Shown here: one piece after another, positions 37,640 to 46,951 of the stretch
Position numbering within the stretch: position 1 is the first letter of the stretch
How the letters are laid out: each line of letters starts with the position of its first letter
NCBI GenBank assembly: GCA_903862955.1
Contig: CAIPAH010000001.1
Location: forward strand, 1 to 54,548
Direction: 5' to 3'
Source of the DNA: an uncultured Opitutia bacterium
GTDB taxonomy: Bacteria; Verrucomicrobiota; Verrucomicrobiia; Opitutales; Opitutaceae
DNA length: 54,548 nucleotides
Position numbers and translations under genes: made by a program
The notes under the pieces: model-generated
What the model was told of the DNA's origin: nothing
Seen by the model: only the letters and a program-made list of their open reading frames with translations
The model's database searches: none

Positions 37640-38809
37640 GTGACGCTGCCCACCATCGTTCATCTCGACGCCGACGCGTTCTTCGTGTCGTGCGAATTGG
37701 CGCGCAAACCCGAGCTGCGAGGGACGAAGTGTGCCGTCGGCGGACGCGAGCGGGGGATCATTTCCTCGGCGAGCTACGAGGCGCGGGCGTGCGGCGTCTA
37801 CACGCCGATGCCGACGCAGCGGGCGCTCAAGGTTTGCCCGGACCTGATCCTGCTGCCGCACACGTCCGGGCTCTACGGCAAGACGTCACGGGCGATGTTT
37901 GACCTGTGCGAAACGCTCACGCCGCTCGTCCAGCGCAACTCGGTTGACGAAGGTTACATGGACCTCGGGCCCTGTGGGTTCCAGTCGCCCGCGGAAATCG
38001 AGGCGCGCGTCCGGGCGTTGCAGAAGCGGATCTGGGACGAACTGCAGATCCCCGTGTCATTCGGCATCGCGGCGAACAAGCTCGTCGCACAGATCGCATC
38101 GAAGCTGCGCAAGCCCCGCGGATTCGTCGTCGTGCCGCCGGGCACGGAGGCGGAATTCCTGGCACCGCTGTCGATCGGCAAGCTGCCGGGTATCGGCGCG
38201 AAGACGGAGGCCGCGCTGGCTGAACGGCACGGGTTGAAAGTGGTGCGGGACATCACGGCGCGGAACGACAGCCAGCTGGAGGCAATCTTCGGCCGGGGCT
38301 GGCGCGAGATGCGGGCGATCGCGCTCGGCCAGGATGACCGACCGGTCGAGACGGAGCACGACGACGCGAAGAGTTACTCGCAGCAGGAGACCTTTGGCGA
38401 GGACGTCGGGGATTTCGCGGAGATCGAACGCGTGGCGAAGCGGATGGTGGATGAGCTACTGCCGAAGATCCGCGAGGACAAGAAACGCGTGCGCACGATG
38501 ACCGTGAAGATCCGCTACCCGGATTTCACACAGGAGTCGCACGGCCGCAGCCTCGAGAATGCAACGGACCTGGAGTGGCCGTTCTATCCGTTGGTGGCGC
38601 CGCTCTTGAAGGCGGCGTGGACCAAGCGGCGGCCCCTGCGGCTGGTGAGCGTGAGGTTTTCCAACGTCGTGGACGGGTCGGCCCAGCTGGAGATGTTCGC
38701 GCAGGGCGACGAGAAGCGCCGGCGGCTCGCCGGGGTGCTCGACAAGCTGAACCAGCCCGGGCGCGGGGGCGTGGTCCGGCACGGGCACCAGCTCGGCCGG
38801 AAGGACTAG
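37640..38809 (+). CDS. dinB: DNA polymerase IV (Y-family)
   Basis: A 389-aa translesion polymerase. The palm catalytic residues lie in VHLDADAFFVSCE and NSVDEGYMDL. YEARACGVYTPMP is the conserved fingers segment, VSFGIAANKLVAQIASKLRKP the thumb entry, and LPGIGAKTEAALAE a helix-hairpin-helix. The little-finger domain follows, and QLEMF near residue 355 is a good beta-clamp-binding motif. The start codon is GTG at 37640; no ATG fits. An AT-rich patch with TATTAT at 37595-37600 is a possible -10 element, but I see no convincing SOS box. Confidence 0.93.
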   Translation: MTLPTIVHLDADAFFVSCELARKPELRGTKCAVGGRERGIISSASYEARACGVYTPMPTQRALKVCPDLILLPHTSGLYGKTSRAMFDLCETLTPLVQRNSVDEGYMDLGPCGFQSPAEIEARVRALQKRIWDELQIPVSFGIAANKLVAQIASKLRKPRGFVVVPPGTEAEFLAPLSIGKLPGIGAKTEAALAERHGLKVVRDITARNDSQLEAIFGRGWREMRAIALGQDDRPVETEHDDAKSYSQQETFGEDVGDFAEIERVAKRMVDELLPKIREDKKRVRTMTVKIRYPDFTQESHGRSLENATDLEWPFYPLVAPLLKAAWTKRRPLRLVSVRFSNVVDGSAQLEMFAQGDEKRRRLAGVLDKLNQPGRGGVVRHGHQLGRKD

Positions 38810-38823
38810 GAGATCGCAGCCGT

Positions 38824-39843
38824 CTATCGCGGATGCCTCTGCTCGAAGGTGCCGAGCTGGCCGAGCGCCGTGGCAAAGCCACCGGCCTCGAGCCACTTTC
38901 GCGCGTTGAGGTCGTTTCGCAGATACGCGTTCCAAAAGGCGACGGAGCCGGCGCAGACCAGGGCCTGAAATTCCAGATCGTGCGGCCGCGGCGTGGCCAG
39001 GCGCCCGGAGAAAACCATGTGGTCTCCCCCGGAAAAGGTCAGGAGATAGGCCGGGGCATGCAGCGTGTGGTCGAATGGCCGGCGGCGGGCACTGGCGGGA
39101 GTGTTGCCGATGCCATCGGTCGCACTCTCCCCGAACAGCTGGCCCGATGAACCGTCCTTGGTGCCGGTCATGTGAAAGACCGGGATCCTGACGCCCTCAA
39201 ACGGCGCGCTGGTCTGGTCACCCAGCGACGCCGGCGTGCTCATGGCGATGGCCGCCTTGATGCGCGGATCGGCCGCGTGGGCGTTGGCCCCCAGGATGGG
39301 CAGGTGCTCGCCGGCCACCGCCATCGTCGTAAAGGCGCCGAAGGAGTGGCCGGCGACGCCGAGGTGCTCCAAGTCGAGACGGCCGTGCAGCGGAAATACG
39401 GGGTCGGCGTTGAGGGCCGTGAGCCGGTCGATGGCGAAACTGATGTCGCGGGGCCGGTTGCTGGCGTTGGCCGGGTCCGCGACGGCTGTGCGGAGGCTTT
39501 GGAGCGGACGCGGGCCCTGGAGGAGGCTGGAGTCGCTCCCCAGATGCTGCACATGGATGCTGACAAAGCCGTGGCTGGCCCAGCATTCACCGAGGTAGCG
39601 GTAGCCCTCGCGCGAGCCGCCGAGCCCGTGCGAAAACACGATGACCGGGCTGGTGGCGGGGGCGGCGGGTCCCGCGGGATAATAGATCTTCACCGGCACA
39701 TCGCGGTTGCGCGTCGCATCATGCCACGTCTGCTCCAGCGTGCCGACCTGGCAGGGACCGCTCTGGCCGGCATCCGCCGCGTACCCCGCGGCGACCGTCA
39801 GCGGCGCGAGGATGCAGAGAATGAGAAGGGACAACCGCGACAT
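38824..39843 (-). CDS. Secreted alpha/beta-hydrolase (PAF-acetylhydrolase/dienelactone-hydrolase-like)
   Basis: A 339-aa protein with a signal peptide (RLSLLILCILAPLTVAAGYA) and an alpha/beta-hydrolase fold. VIVFSHGLGGSREGYRYLGE is the oxyanion block, GVAGHSFGAFTTMAVAG the nucleophile elbow (GxSxG), the PVFHMTGTKDGSS segment gives the acid, and SGGDHMVFSG the catalytic His. The arrangement resembles bacterial platelet-activating-factor acetylhydrolase-type lipases and carboxylesterases. I use the ATG at 39843-39841; the longer frame from 39963 lacks a signal. It converges on dinB 14 bases away. Substrate unknown, probably an ester or phospholipid in the periplasm. Confidence 0.85.
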   Translation of the reverse strand: MSRLSLLILCILAPLTVAAGYAADAGQSGPCQVGTLEQTWHDATRNRDVPVKIYYPAGPAAPATSPVIVFSHGLGGSREGYRYLGECWASHGFVSIHVQHLGSDSSLLQGPRPLQSLRTAVADPANASNRPRDISFAIDRLTALNADPVFPLHGRLDLEHLGVAGHSFGAFTTMAVAGEHLPILGANAHAADPRIKAAIAMSTPASLGDQTSAPFEGVRIPVFHMTGTKDGSSGQLFGESATDGIGNTPASARRRPFDHTLHAPAYLLTFSGGDHMVFSGRLATPRPHDLEFQALVCAGSVAFWNAYLRNDLNARKWLEAGGFATALGQLGTFEQRHPR

Positions 39844-39953
39844 GTGCAGTGGTGACGAACGCGTGAGTGGAAGGTTACGGGCGCGGTTGGGTGGCAGCCG
39901 GGGCACGCGAATTGGCTTGGTGATTCCAGTGAATTCGCCTGCAGTTGGGGCGC

Positions 39954-40766
39954 ATGTCCGCACCTGATCTCACTTCCCGCATCGCCGCCGCGCGTCGCGC
40001 GGTGCTCGGGCAGACGGAGTTGATGCACCGGGAATTCGGCCGGGTGGAGAGCAAGTGGAAGCACGACGGCACGCGCGTGACGGCGGCGGACCTCGCGATT
40101 TCGGAGAATATCGCGCGCGAACTGCAGGCGCAGTTCCCCGAGGACCAGTTCCTGAGCGAGGAGCTGGCGACCACGACGGTCATTCCCGTCACCGCGGAAT
40201 TTGCCTGGGTGCTGGATCCCATCGACGGCACCAATAATTTCGCGCTGGGCATCCCGGCCTGCGCGATCTCGCTGGGGCTTTGCCATCGGGGCGAACTCGT
40301 TTACGGCACGATCTACGACTTGAGCCGGCGCGTGCTCATGCACGGCGGGCCCGGCTACGGCGCGTGGGATGGGGAGCGGGCCGTGCGGGTGCTCACGACG
40401 CCCCCGCACAAGGAGTCGATCATTGGCCTCCACAGCCCGCACAACAAGGCGTTGCTGCCCATGGCGAGCGCGGTGCTGGCGCATTTCAAGATCCGCGGGC
40501 TGGGCAGCGCCACGTTGCATCTCGCCTACGTCGCCGCGGGGTTGCTCGACGGGTCGGTGGATTTCAACGTGAAGATCTGGGACCTCGCGGCCGCGATCCC
40601 GCTCTGCCGGGCGGCGGGCGGCGAAGTGAGTTTCCTCAACGCCAATCCGCTCCCGCTGCGGCAATTCGATTTGAAGATGCCGGGCCTGATTTACGCGGCC
40701 GGCAGTCCGGCGATGTGTGCGCGGCTGCGTGAGTTAATGGAACCGCAATTGCCCGCTCTCGGATGA
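39954..40766 (+). CDS. Inositol-monophosphatase-family phosphatase
   Basis: A 270-aa Mg2+-dependent phosphatase. The family motifs are FLSEEL (metal Glu), WVLDPIDGTNNFALG (the DPIDGT metal-binding loop) and VKIWDLAAAIPLCRAAGGEV (WD-x-AA...GG), all intact. The family covers inositol monophosphatase, fructose-1,6-bisphosphatase, histidinol-phosphatase and PAP phosphatase. Bacterial members of this length are often histidinol-phosphatase or SuhB-like, and I cannot choose. The start at ATG 39954 is preferred over TTG 39945. Its stop overlaps the next gene's start as ATGA, indicating coupling with the phospholipase gene. Confidence 0.88.
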   Translation: MSAPDLTSRIAAARRAVLGQTELMHREFGRVESKWKHDGTRVTAADLAISENIARELQAQFPEDQFLSEELATTTVIPVTAEFAWVLDPIDGTNNFALGIPACAISLGLCHRGELVYGTIYDLSRRVLMHGGPGYGAWDGERAVRVLTTPPHKESIIGLHSPHNKALLPMASAVLAHFKIRGLGSATLHLAYVAAGLLDGSVDFNVKIWDLAAAIPLCRAAGGEVSFLNANPLPLRQFDLKMPGLIYAAGSPAMCARLRELMEPQLPALG

Positions 40767-41956
40767 AATCGTTCGTCGTTTGGATGGTCGCGTGGGCCAT
40801 CACGGTGGCTGCAGCGTCGGCGCAGGGCCTGGTCGTCAGCCTGGTTTCGCCCCGGCAGGCCGTCGCACCGGAATCAGCGGTGAAGCTCGACCTGCTGGCA
40901 GTCAACCCGGGCGTGACCGAGGCGGTCTTCGAGGCGTCGGCCACCCTGCATGGCATACTTTGGGTGGAGGCGCATTCCTGGCCGGTGGAGTTGCAGGCGG
41001 GTGCGCCGGAGCCACGGACGTTGCGGCCCGGAGAATTTGCCCATCGCGGTTACGTTTTGGTCCTGCCGACCGGCGTCAAGGGCCGGGTGATCGTGGAGAT
41101 CACCGAGGGCAGCTATGCGCCGCTCCGCACGGTCCTGGTGGTCAACGCGGACGGCGGCGGCCGGGTGGTGGCCGCGGCGCAGCCGGTCAGCACGATGGAC
41201 GCGGCGTCACCGGCGACGGCCCAGGTGCAGCGCAGCTTCGTCGGGCATTTCGCGCCCTACGAACCGATTTACTTCATCTACGGCTCCAAGGTGCCGGGGG
41301 CGAAGTTCCAGTTCAGTTTCAAATACCGCCTGCTTGATTTTCAGGGCGACGCCGGTTCCGTCGCGCAGCGCAGCCTTCAATTTGGCTACACCCAGCGGTC
41401 GTTGTGGGACCTCGCCGGCAGTTCGAGCCCATTTTACGACACGAGCTACATGCCGACGTTTTTCTACGAATCCATCGCCACGCAGTCGGCCAACAACCGG
41501 CTCGGCCCTTTCGGGTGGATGGCGTTTCAGGCGGGCTACCAGCACGAATCGAACGGCCAGTCCCTGGACCGCTCCCGCAGCCTCAACACCTTGTTTGCCC
41601 GGGCGGCCCTCTCGGCCGGTTCGTGGGGGGACTGGCACCTGCTGGTGGTGCCGAAAGTCTGGGCCTACGTCGGGGACCTCTCCGACAACGGCGACCTGCA
41701 GAACTATCGCGGTTACGGGGAGCTGCAGGTCGTCTTCGGGCGGAACAACGGCCCGGCGCTGGCCTACACCGGCCACGCGGGGCGAGACTTTAATCACTTC
41801 ACCACGCAGCTGGACCTGACGGTGCCGGTCCGCCTCAAGCTGTTCGACTTCGCCACGTTCTTCCTCGTGCAGTATTTCAACGGCTACGGGGAAAGCCTGC
41901 GCGACTACAACAAGAAGTCCAACGCGTTGCGCGCGGGCTTTTCGCTGGTGCGCTGA
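40763..41956 (+). CDS. Outer membrane phospholipase A (OMPLA/PldA family) with an extra N-terminal domain
   Basis: A 397-aa protein with a signal peptide (VVWMVAWAITVAAASA), an N-terminal beta-rich domain of about 110 residues, and a C-terminal barrel. YEPIYFIYGSK and GYQHESNGQSLDRSRSLNT match the OMPLA active site: His, Ser two residues on, and Asn fourteen residues after the His, exactly the H142-S144-N156 spacing of E. coli PldA. LTVPVRLKLFDFATFFLVQ and FNGYGESLRDYN are later barrel blocks with the usual GYGE..DYN sequence. The protein hydrolyses outer-membrane phospholipids. E. coli PldA is about 290 aa, so the N-terminal domain (about residues 25-135, Ig-like in appearance) is additional. 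Coupled to the phosphatase gene by ATGA. Confidence 0.87.
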   Translation: MKSFVVWMVAWAITVAAASAQGLVVSLVSPRQAVAPESAVKLDLLAVNPGVTEAVFEASATLHGILWVEAHSWPVELQAGAPEPRTLRPGEFAHRGYVLVLPTGVKGRVIVEITEGSYAPLRTVLVVNADGGGRVVAAAQPVSTMDAASPATAQVQRSFVGHFAPYEPIYFIYGSKVPGAKFQFSFKYRLLDFQGDAGSVAQRSLQFGYTQRSLWDLAGSSSPFYDTSYMPTFFYESIATQSANNRLGPFGWMAFQAGYQHESNGQSLDRSRSLNTLFARAALSAGSWGDWHLLVVPKVWAYVGDLSDNGDLQNYRGYGELQVVFGRNNGPALAYTGHAGRDFNHFTTQLDLTVPVRLKLFDFATFFLVQYFNGYGESLRDYNKKSNALRAGFSLVR

Positions 41957-41981
41957 CCCAGGCCGGAGGCCGGCGCGGCGA

Positions 41982-43340
41982 TCAGATCGGGTAGGACTTC
42001 AGCGGGACGGGATCGATGACCTTGATCTTCGGTGCCTTCTCCGCGAGCTGGGCGGCGAACCACGCCCGCGCCGGCGGGTCGCCGTGCGTGAGGATGACGC
42101 AGCGGGCCTCGGTCTGGATGGCGAACTCAAGGAGTTCCTCGCGGTCGGCGTGGCCGCTGAGCTCAAAGCGCTCGACGCGGGCCTTGAGCTTGGCCTTCAC
42201 ATGCGCGGTCTCGAAGATGAACGTGTCGCCAGTTTTGGCAGCGAGGAGCTTGCCGCCCGGGGTGTCGGGGTCGCAGTAGCCGACAAATCCAACGGTGTTG
42301 CGGGCGTGGCCGACCAGGCCGGACGCGAGCGTGTAACTGGGCGTGCGCTCGACGAGCATGCCAGAGCTGATGATGTAGAGGGCGTTCTGCTGCGGGTCCT
42401 CGCCCGCGGTGAGTTTGCGCGGCGTGGGCTTGATCTTGAGGTCCTTGATGATGCCGCGGTTGAAGTTCACGTGGCGGGTCTTGCGGCTGATCTCGTCGAA
42501 GTAGTCGGCGAGGTCCATGCCGAGGCCGGAGGCGAAGATGGGGCACTCGACGAGGCGGCCGAATTTCCGGGCATCGTGGATCACGGCGAGGATTTCCTGC
42601 ATGCGGCCGAGGGCGAAGACCGGGATGAGGAACGACCCGCCGCGCTTGATGGTGTCGTTGATGCTATCGATCAGGCGCGCGATCTCGTGGACGCGCTCCT
42701 TGCCGACGGCGCGCTCGGTTGTGCCGCGCGTGGTTTCCATCACGAGCGTGTCGAAGTGGCCGGCGGGAAATTTGGCGCCGGGGAGGGTGCGCTGGTTGTC
42801 GAACAGCACGTCGCCGGTGAAAAGGATCTGGCGGTGCTTGTAGTGGATCTCGACGGCGGTGGCGCCGGCGACGTGGCCGGCGTGGTGGAAGATCACCTCG
42901 ATCTCGTCCTTCTGCCCGCGGAATTTCTTGGCGTGCCCGAACGGCAGGCCGTGCATGCGGCTGGCGCAGCGGTCGATCTCGTCGTGGGTGAACAGCGGAT
43001 AGTCGGGGATGTTGTTCTCCTCCTTCTGGCGCAGCATCACGTTGGCCGAGTTGTGCAGCATGCGCTCGAGCAGCATGCGGCTGGAGGTCGTCATGATGAC
43101 GGGCGTGTTGGGATGCTCGCGCATCGCCACCGGCAACCCGCCGATGTGGTCCAGGTGGCAGTGCGTGATGATGATCAGGTCGAGTTGCTGGCCGCGCAGT
43201 TGGGAGAGGTCGGGAATCGCGGCGCGACCGGTTTTCTTCGGGTTCAGGCCACAGTCGATGAGGACGCGGAGGTCGCCAAACTGGACAAAATGGGAATTGG
43301 CGCCGATGCCGCCGTCACGGTTCAAATCAATGAGCTTCAT
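41982..43340 (-). CDS. Beta-CASP metallo-beta-lactamase RNase (CPSF-73/YSH1-like)
   Basis: A 452-aa zinc nuclease. IITHCHLDHIGGLPV is the HxHxDH motif, FHHAGHVAGATAVEIHY and LFTGDVLFDN supply the next His and Asp, and VMETTRGTTER follows. The beta-CASP domain has GSFLIPVFALGRMQEIL, ASGLGMDLADYF, IISSGMLVERTPSYTLA (motif B-like) and ELSGHADREELLEF with the motif C His. ILTHGDPPARAWF is the terminal conserved His. It belongs with archaeal/bacterial CPSF-like endo/exoribonucleases, which process RNA. It is the second beta-CASP nuclease in the window. It is convergent with the phospholipase gene and followed upstream by apaG. Confidence 0.9.
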   Translation of the reverse strand: MKLIDLNRDGGIGANSHFVQFGDLRVLIDCGLNPKKTGRAAIPDLSQLRGQQLDLIIITHCHLDHIGGLPVAMREHPNTPVIMTTSSRMLLERMLHNSANVMLRQKEENNIPDYPLFTHDEIDRCASRMHGLPFGHAKKFRGQKDEIEVIFHHAGHVAGATAVEIHYKHRQILFTGDVLFDNQRTLPGAKFPAGHFDTLVMETTRGTTERAVGKERVHEIARLIDSINDTIKRGGSFLIPVFALGRMQEILAVIHDARKFGRLVECPIFASGLGMDLADYFDEISRKTRHVNFNRGIIKDLKIKPTPRKLTAGEDPQQNALYIISSGMLVERTPSYTLASGLVGHARNTVGFVGYCDPDTPGGKLLAAKTGDTFIFETAHVKAKLKARVERFELSGHADREELLEFAIQTEARCVILTHGDPPARAWFAAQLAEKAPKIKVIDPVPLKSYPI

Positions 43341-43392
43341 TTGTGAAACCGGTCAGCCAATCGGATAAAAGGGTCGAGAACGAGGCTGTTTT

Positions 43393-43776
43393 TTACACCA
43401 CGGGTATCGTCATCGTGAAGGGCGGCAGCAGCACGTGCACCCGGCGGCCGAGTTCGTCGACGCCGTGGAAGGATCCCTGCGCCGTGGCGTCGCAACCCGT
43501 CACATGGTAACTGTTGTAGGAGAACTGTTCGCCGGGCGCGAGGCGCGGAGTTTCGCCGACAATTTTATCGCCCTCGATCACGAGGTGGCTGCCGTCGGCG
43601 TGGTCGACCACCCACTTGCGTCCCAGCAGTGTGACGGTGTGGTCGGAGCCGTTGGTGATGGTGATGAAATAGACGAAGGCGTGCGGCTGGTCCGGCGGCA
43701 GGGTGGCCCCGCCATGGTGATAGTGGAGCTTGTCGAGACGGGCAGTGAGGCCGGGTAATGCTTGGGAACTGGACAC
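43393..43776 (-). CDS. apaG: ApaG-family protein
   Basis: A 127-aa single-domain ApaG (fibronectin-III-like fold, phosphate-binding family, historically linked to Co2+/Mg2+ resistance). [31 protein letters not shown], given here in two halves, covers the conserved strands ([18 protein letters not shown] and [13 protein letters not shown]). [19 protein letters not shown] and [13 protein letters not shown] are the later ApaG blocks. I start at GTG 43776-43774, giving a normal length of about 125 aa; translation from farther upstream would overlap purH. It is divergent from purH. Confidence 0.9.
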   Translation of the reverse strand: MSSSQALPGLTARLDKLHYHHGGATLPPDQPHAFVYFITITNGSDHTVTLLGRKWVVDHADGSHLVIEGDKIVGETPRLAPGEQFSYNSYHVTGCDATAQGSFHGVDELGRRVHVLLPPFTMTIPVV

Positions 43777-43796
43777 GTGTCGACAGCGTGCGCGGG

Positions 43797-43821
43797 AAAG
43801 TCGCCGTCGCAAGGCGGCTTT
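43797..43821. promoter_or_regulatory. Hairpin-forming inverted repeat in the apaG-purH divergent spacer
   Basis: AAAGTCGCC (43797-43805) and GGCGGCTTT (43813-43821) pair over 9 bases with one G-U, around a 7-base loop. It is about 42 bases before the purH ATG and about 20 bases upstream of the apaG start. It could be an operator or leader hairpin; no family match is claimed. Confidence 0.3.
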
Positions 43822-43863
43822 CGACTTGCTGCGGATTTGGCGGGCCGCACACACTCGGGGCCT

Positions 43864-45411
43864 ATGGCCAAATTCGCCCTGCTCTCCGTCAGCAACAAGA
43901 CTGGCCTCGTCGAATTTGCCACCGCCCTCGTCCGCGACCACGGCTACACGCTCCTGTCCACGGGTGGTTCCGCCAAGCAGCTGGCGGCGAGCGGCCTGCC
44001 GGTGACGGAGGTAGGCGCGCACACGGGCTTTCCCGAGATGATGGACGGACGCGTGAAGACGCTACACCCGAAAATCCACGGCGCCCTGCTCGCGCGGCGC
44101 GACAAGCCCGAGCACCTCGCGCAGGCGGCGGCGGCGGGGATCCCGCTCATCGACCTTGTCGTCGTGAACCTTTATCCATTCGAGGAGACGATCGCGAAGC
44201 CGCACGTCACGTTCGAGGAAGCGATCGAGAACATCGACATCGGCGGACCCTCGATGCTGCGCAGCGCGGCGAAGAACCATGAGAGCGTGACGGTCGTGTG
44301 CGATCCGGCGGACTACGCCGCGGTGCTAGTCGCGCTGAAGGTGCCGGCGGAGTTGTCAGCGTTGCGGCGTCGGCTGGCGCTGAAGGTCTTCCAGCGGACG
44401 GGCAGCTACGACACGGCCATCGCGCGCTACCTCGAGACCCAGGCGGCGGAGCCCGATTTGGCGGCGCTGGCGGGTTTTCCCGACACGCTCACGCTGACCT
44501 ACAAGAAGGCGCAGAGCCTGCGCTACGGCGAGAATCCCCACCAGGCGGCGGCGCTTTACGGCACGTTTCACGAACACTTCCAGCAGCTGCAGGGCAAGGA
44601 ACTCAGCTATAACAACATCCTCGATATCACGGCGGCCACGTTCCTGATCGGCGAATTCGAACGGCCGACGGTGGCGATCCTGAAGCACACCAACCCGTGC
44701 GGCGTGGCGAGCGCGGACACCCTCGAGCAGGCGTGGGAACGCGCCTTCGCGACCGACCGGCAGGCGCCGTTCGGCGGCATCATCGTGGTGAATCGCACGC
44801 TCGAGGCCGCGCTGGCGACGACGATCGCGGAGATTTTCACCGAGGTGATCATCGCCCCACATTTTAGCACCGAGGCGCTCGCGATTTTCGGCAAGAAAAA
44901 GAACCTCCGGCTCATGATCGCGAAGGCTGGGCCCGGCGCCGATTCATTGCGCGAAGTGCGCTCGGTGATTGGCGGCGTGCTGGTGCAGGACCGCGACAAA
45001 ACGCTCGGCAACGTGGCCGAGTTCAAGGTCGTGACGAAGCGCCAGCCGACGCCGGAGGAGTGGGCCGGGATGATGTTCGGTTGGAAGATCGGCAAGCACG
45101 TGAAGTCGAACTCCATCGTTTATTGCCGCGGCGAGCAAACGCTGGGCGTGGGCGCTGGCCAGATGGCGCGCGTCGACAGTTCGCGCATCGCCGTGTGGAA
45201 AGCCGGCGAGGCGAAGCTCGATTTGAAGGGCTCGGTCGTGGCGAGTGAGGCGCTGTTTCCGTTCGCCGACGGCCTCATCGCCGCCGCCGAGGCCGGCGCC
45301 ACCGCCGCGATCCAGCCGGGCGGCTCGCTGCGTGACGACGAAGTCATCAAGGCTGCCGATGAGCGCGGGATGACGATGGTCTTCACCGGCATCCGGCACT
45401 TCAAACACTGA
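43864..45411 (+). CDS. purH: Bifunctional AICAR transformylase / IMP cyclohydrolase
   Basis: A 515-aa enzyme performing the last two steps of de novo IMP synthesis. The N-terminal IMP cyclohydrolase domain (about residues 1-195) has [48 protein letters not shown] and [15 protein letters not shown]. The transformylase domain has [40 protein letters not shown] (catalytic Lys-His region), [36 protein letters not shown] and [20 protein letters not shown] use the ATG at 43864 ([11 protein letters not shown]); the upstream in-frame start would overlap apaG. Confidence 0.97.
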   Translation: MAKFALLSVSNKTGLVEFATALVRDHGYTLLSTGGSAKQLAASGLPVTEVGAHTGFPEMMDGRVKTLHPKIHGALLARRDKPEHLAQAAAAGIPLIDLVVVNLYPFEETIAKPHVTFEEAIENIDIGGPSMLRSAAKNHESVTVVCDPADYAAVLVALKVPAELSALRRRLALKVFQRTGSYDTAIARYLETQAAEPDLAALAGFPDTLTLTYKKAQSLRYGENPHQAAALYGTFHEHFQQLQGKELSYNNILDITAATFLIGEFERPTVAILKHTNPCGVASADTLEQAWERAFATDRQAPFGGIIVVNRTLEAALATTIAEIFTEVIIAPHFSTEALAIFGKKKNLRLMIAKAGPGADSLREVRSVIGGVLVQDRDKTLGNVAEFKVVTKRQPTPEEWAGMMFGWKIGKHVKSNSIVYCRGEQTLGVGAGQMARVDSSRIAVWKAGEAKLDLKGSVVASEALFPFADGLIAAAEAGATAAIQPGGSLRDDEVIKAADERGMTMVFTGIRHFKH

Positions 45412-45489
45412 GGCTGCGGCGCTCGCCGGGCGGCCGAGAATGTTGGCTTTTCCGGTTGGCGCGCGGGCTTTTTAGGTCAGCGTGAGAGG

Positions 45490-46863
45490 ATGTTTGATCC
45501 CGTTGAAAAGCTGAAGGAATTCATCCGCTTCCCGAGCGTCTCGGCCGACTCCAAATTCAAGGAAGGCATGAAGGGCGCGCAAGGGTTCGTCGCCGGCCTG
45601 CTCGGCTCGATGGGCTTCGCGGTGGACGTCGTGAAGACGGACTTGCACCCGATCATCCTCGCGCACCGTGGAGGCGATGCGTCCTGGCCGCACGTGATCA
45701 TTTACGGGCACTACGATGTGCAGCCCGCGGACCCGCTGAATTTGTGGACGACACCGGCCTTCGAGCCGGAGATTCGCGGCAACCGGATTTACGGGCGCGG
45801 CGCCGCCGACAACAAAGGACCGCTGCTGACGCACATTACCGCGGTCGGGCAGCTGCTGGAGCAGAACCCGAAATTGCCATTGCAGATCACGTTCCTCATC
45901 GAAGGCGAGGAGGAGATGGGCAGCCCGAGCTTCCTGCCGTTTTTGGAGAAATACCAGGCCACACTGAAGAAGGCGGACTTCGTTTTCCTGTCGGACACCG
46001 GCATCCCAAACGAGAGCCAGATGGTCATCACGGCCGGGTTGCGCGGGCTCGTGACATTCGAGGTTGAGGCGGTCGGTCCGAAGAGCGACCTGCATTCTGG
46101 ACTTCATGGCGGCGTTTTGTTGAATCCGATCCAGGCGCTGGTCGACCTGTGCGCATCGCTGCACACGCCGGACGGCAAGGTGAACATCCCCGGCTACTAC
46201 GACGACGTGCTGGACGTGGAGCCGTGGGAGCGCGAGGAGCTGAAGAAGCTCGGCGCGAACGAAGCGGACTACCGGAAATTTCTTGGCATCGACGCCTTTC
46301 ACACGCCGCCGGGCATCACGCCCTTCGAGGCGGTGCGGTTTTTTCCGACGCTGGAGTTCAACGGTTTTGGCGGCGGCTACCAAGGCGAGGGCAGCAAAAC
46401 GGTGATTCCCAGCCGCGCCTTCGTGAAGATCAGCTGCCGGCTGGTGGCGAACCAGGACCCGGAGAAGATCAAGGCGCTCGTGTTCCAGACCATCCAGGCG
46501 CGCGCGCCGAAGGGCGTGAAGCTCACAATTACCGCGGGCCACACCGGCCTGCCGTATGTCGTGGTGCCGCCCGGTCGCAGCAACACGCCCAAGAACCAGT
46601 CACCGGTGCTCGCGCGGGCGTTCCGCGCCACGGACGCGGCGGTGACGGAAATCTGGGGCAAGGCGCCGCTCTACCTGCGCGAAGGCGGCAGCGTGCCGAT
46701 CATCGGTGAGATCAAGCGGGTGCTGGGCCTCGACTCGGTGATGATGGGCCTGTTTCTCCCGGAGGATAACCTCCACGCGCCGAACGAGAGCTTCAACCTC
46801 GACGTGATGAAGAAGGGGATCGAGACGTCGAAGCGGATCCTGTCGGCGATTGCGAAGCCCTGA
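45490..46863 (+). CDS. M20-family dipeptidase
   Basis: A 457-aa zinc dipeptidase of the M20 (PepV/carnosinase-like, ArgE/DapE superfamily) type. VIIYGHYDVQPADP supplies the first metal His and Asp, YGRGAADNKGPLLTHITA the bridging Asp, and LIEGEEEMGSPSF the catalytic and metal Glu. The lid-domain His is in SDLHSGLHGG, and APNESFNLDVMKKGI is the final His-Asn block. Conserved order and length fit cytosolic dipeptidases. The ATG is preceded directly by GAGAGG, which is too close to act as a normal Shine-Dalgarno sequence. It ends at a strong bidirectional terminator. Confidence 0.93.
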   Translation: MFDPVEKLKEFIRFPSVSADSKFKEGMKGAQGFVAGLLGSMGFAVDVVKTDLHPIILAHRGGDASWPHVIIYGHYDVQPADPLNLWTTPAFEPEIRGNRIYGRGAADNKGPLLTHITAVGQLLEQNPKLPLQITFLIEGEEEMGSPSFLPFLEKYQATLKKADFVFLSDTGIPNESQMVITAGLRGLVTFEVEAVGPKSDLHSGLHGGVLLNPIQALVDLCASLHTPDGKVNIPGYYDDVLDVEPWEREELKKLGANEADYRKFLGIDAFHTPPGITPFEAVRFFPTLEFNGFGGGYQGEGSKTVIPSRAFVKISCRLVANQDPEKIKALVFQTIQARAPKGVKLTITAGHTGLPYVVVPPGRSNTPKNQSPVLARAFRATDAAVTEIWGKAPLYLREGGSVPIIGEIKRVLGLDSVMMGLFLPEDNLHAPNESFNLDVMKKGIETSKRILSAIAKP

Positions 46864-46904
46864 AGTTTCTGCGGCCGTAGCTACCAGGCTCTAGATCGGG
46901 GCAC

Positions 46905-46935
46905 AAAAAAGCCCCGGTTTGCACCGGGGCTTTTC
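46905..46935. terminator. Bidirectional terminator between the M20 dipeptidase and Pal-like genes
   Basis: An 8-base GC-rich stem (46911-46918 with 46923-46930) extended by A-T pairs encloses a 4-base loop, with an A-run before and a T-run after. It serves the convergent plus-strand dipeptidase and minus-strand lipoprotein genes. Confidence 0.88.
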
Positions 46936-46951
46936 GTAAGAGAGGGAAGAA

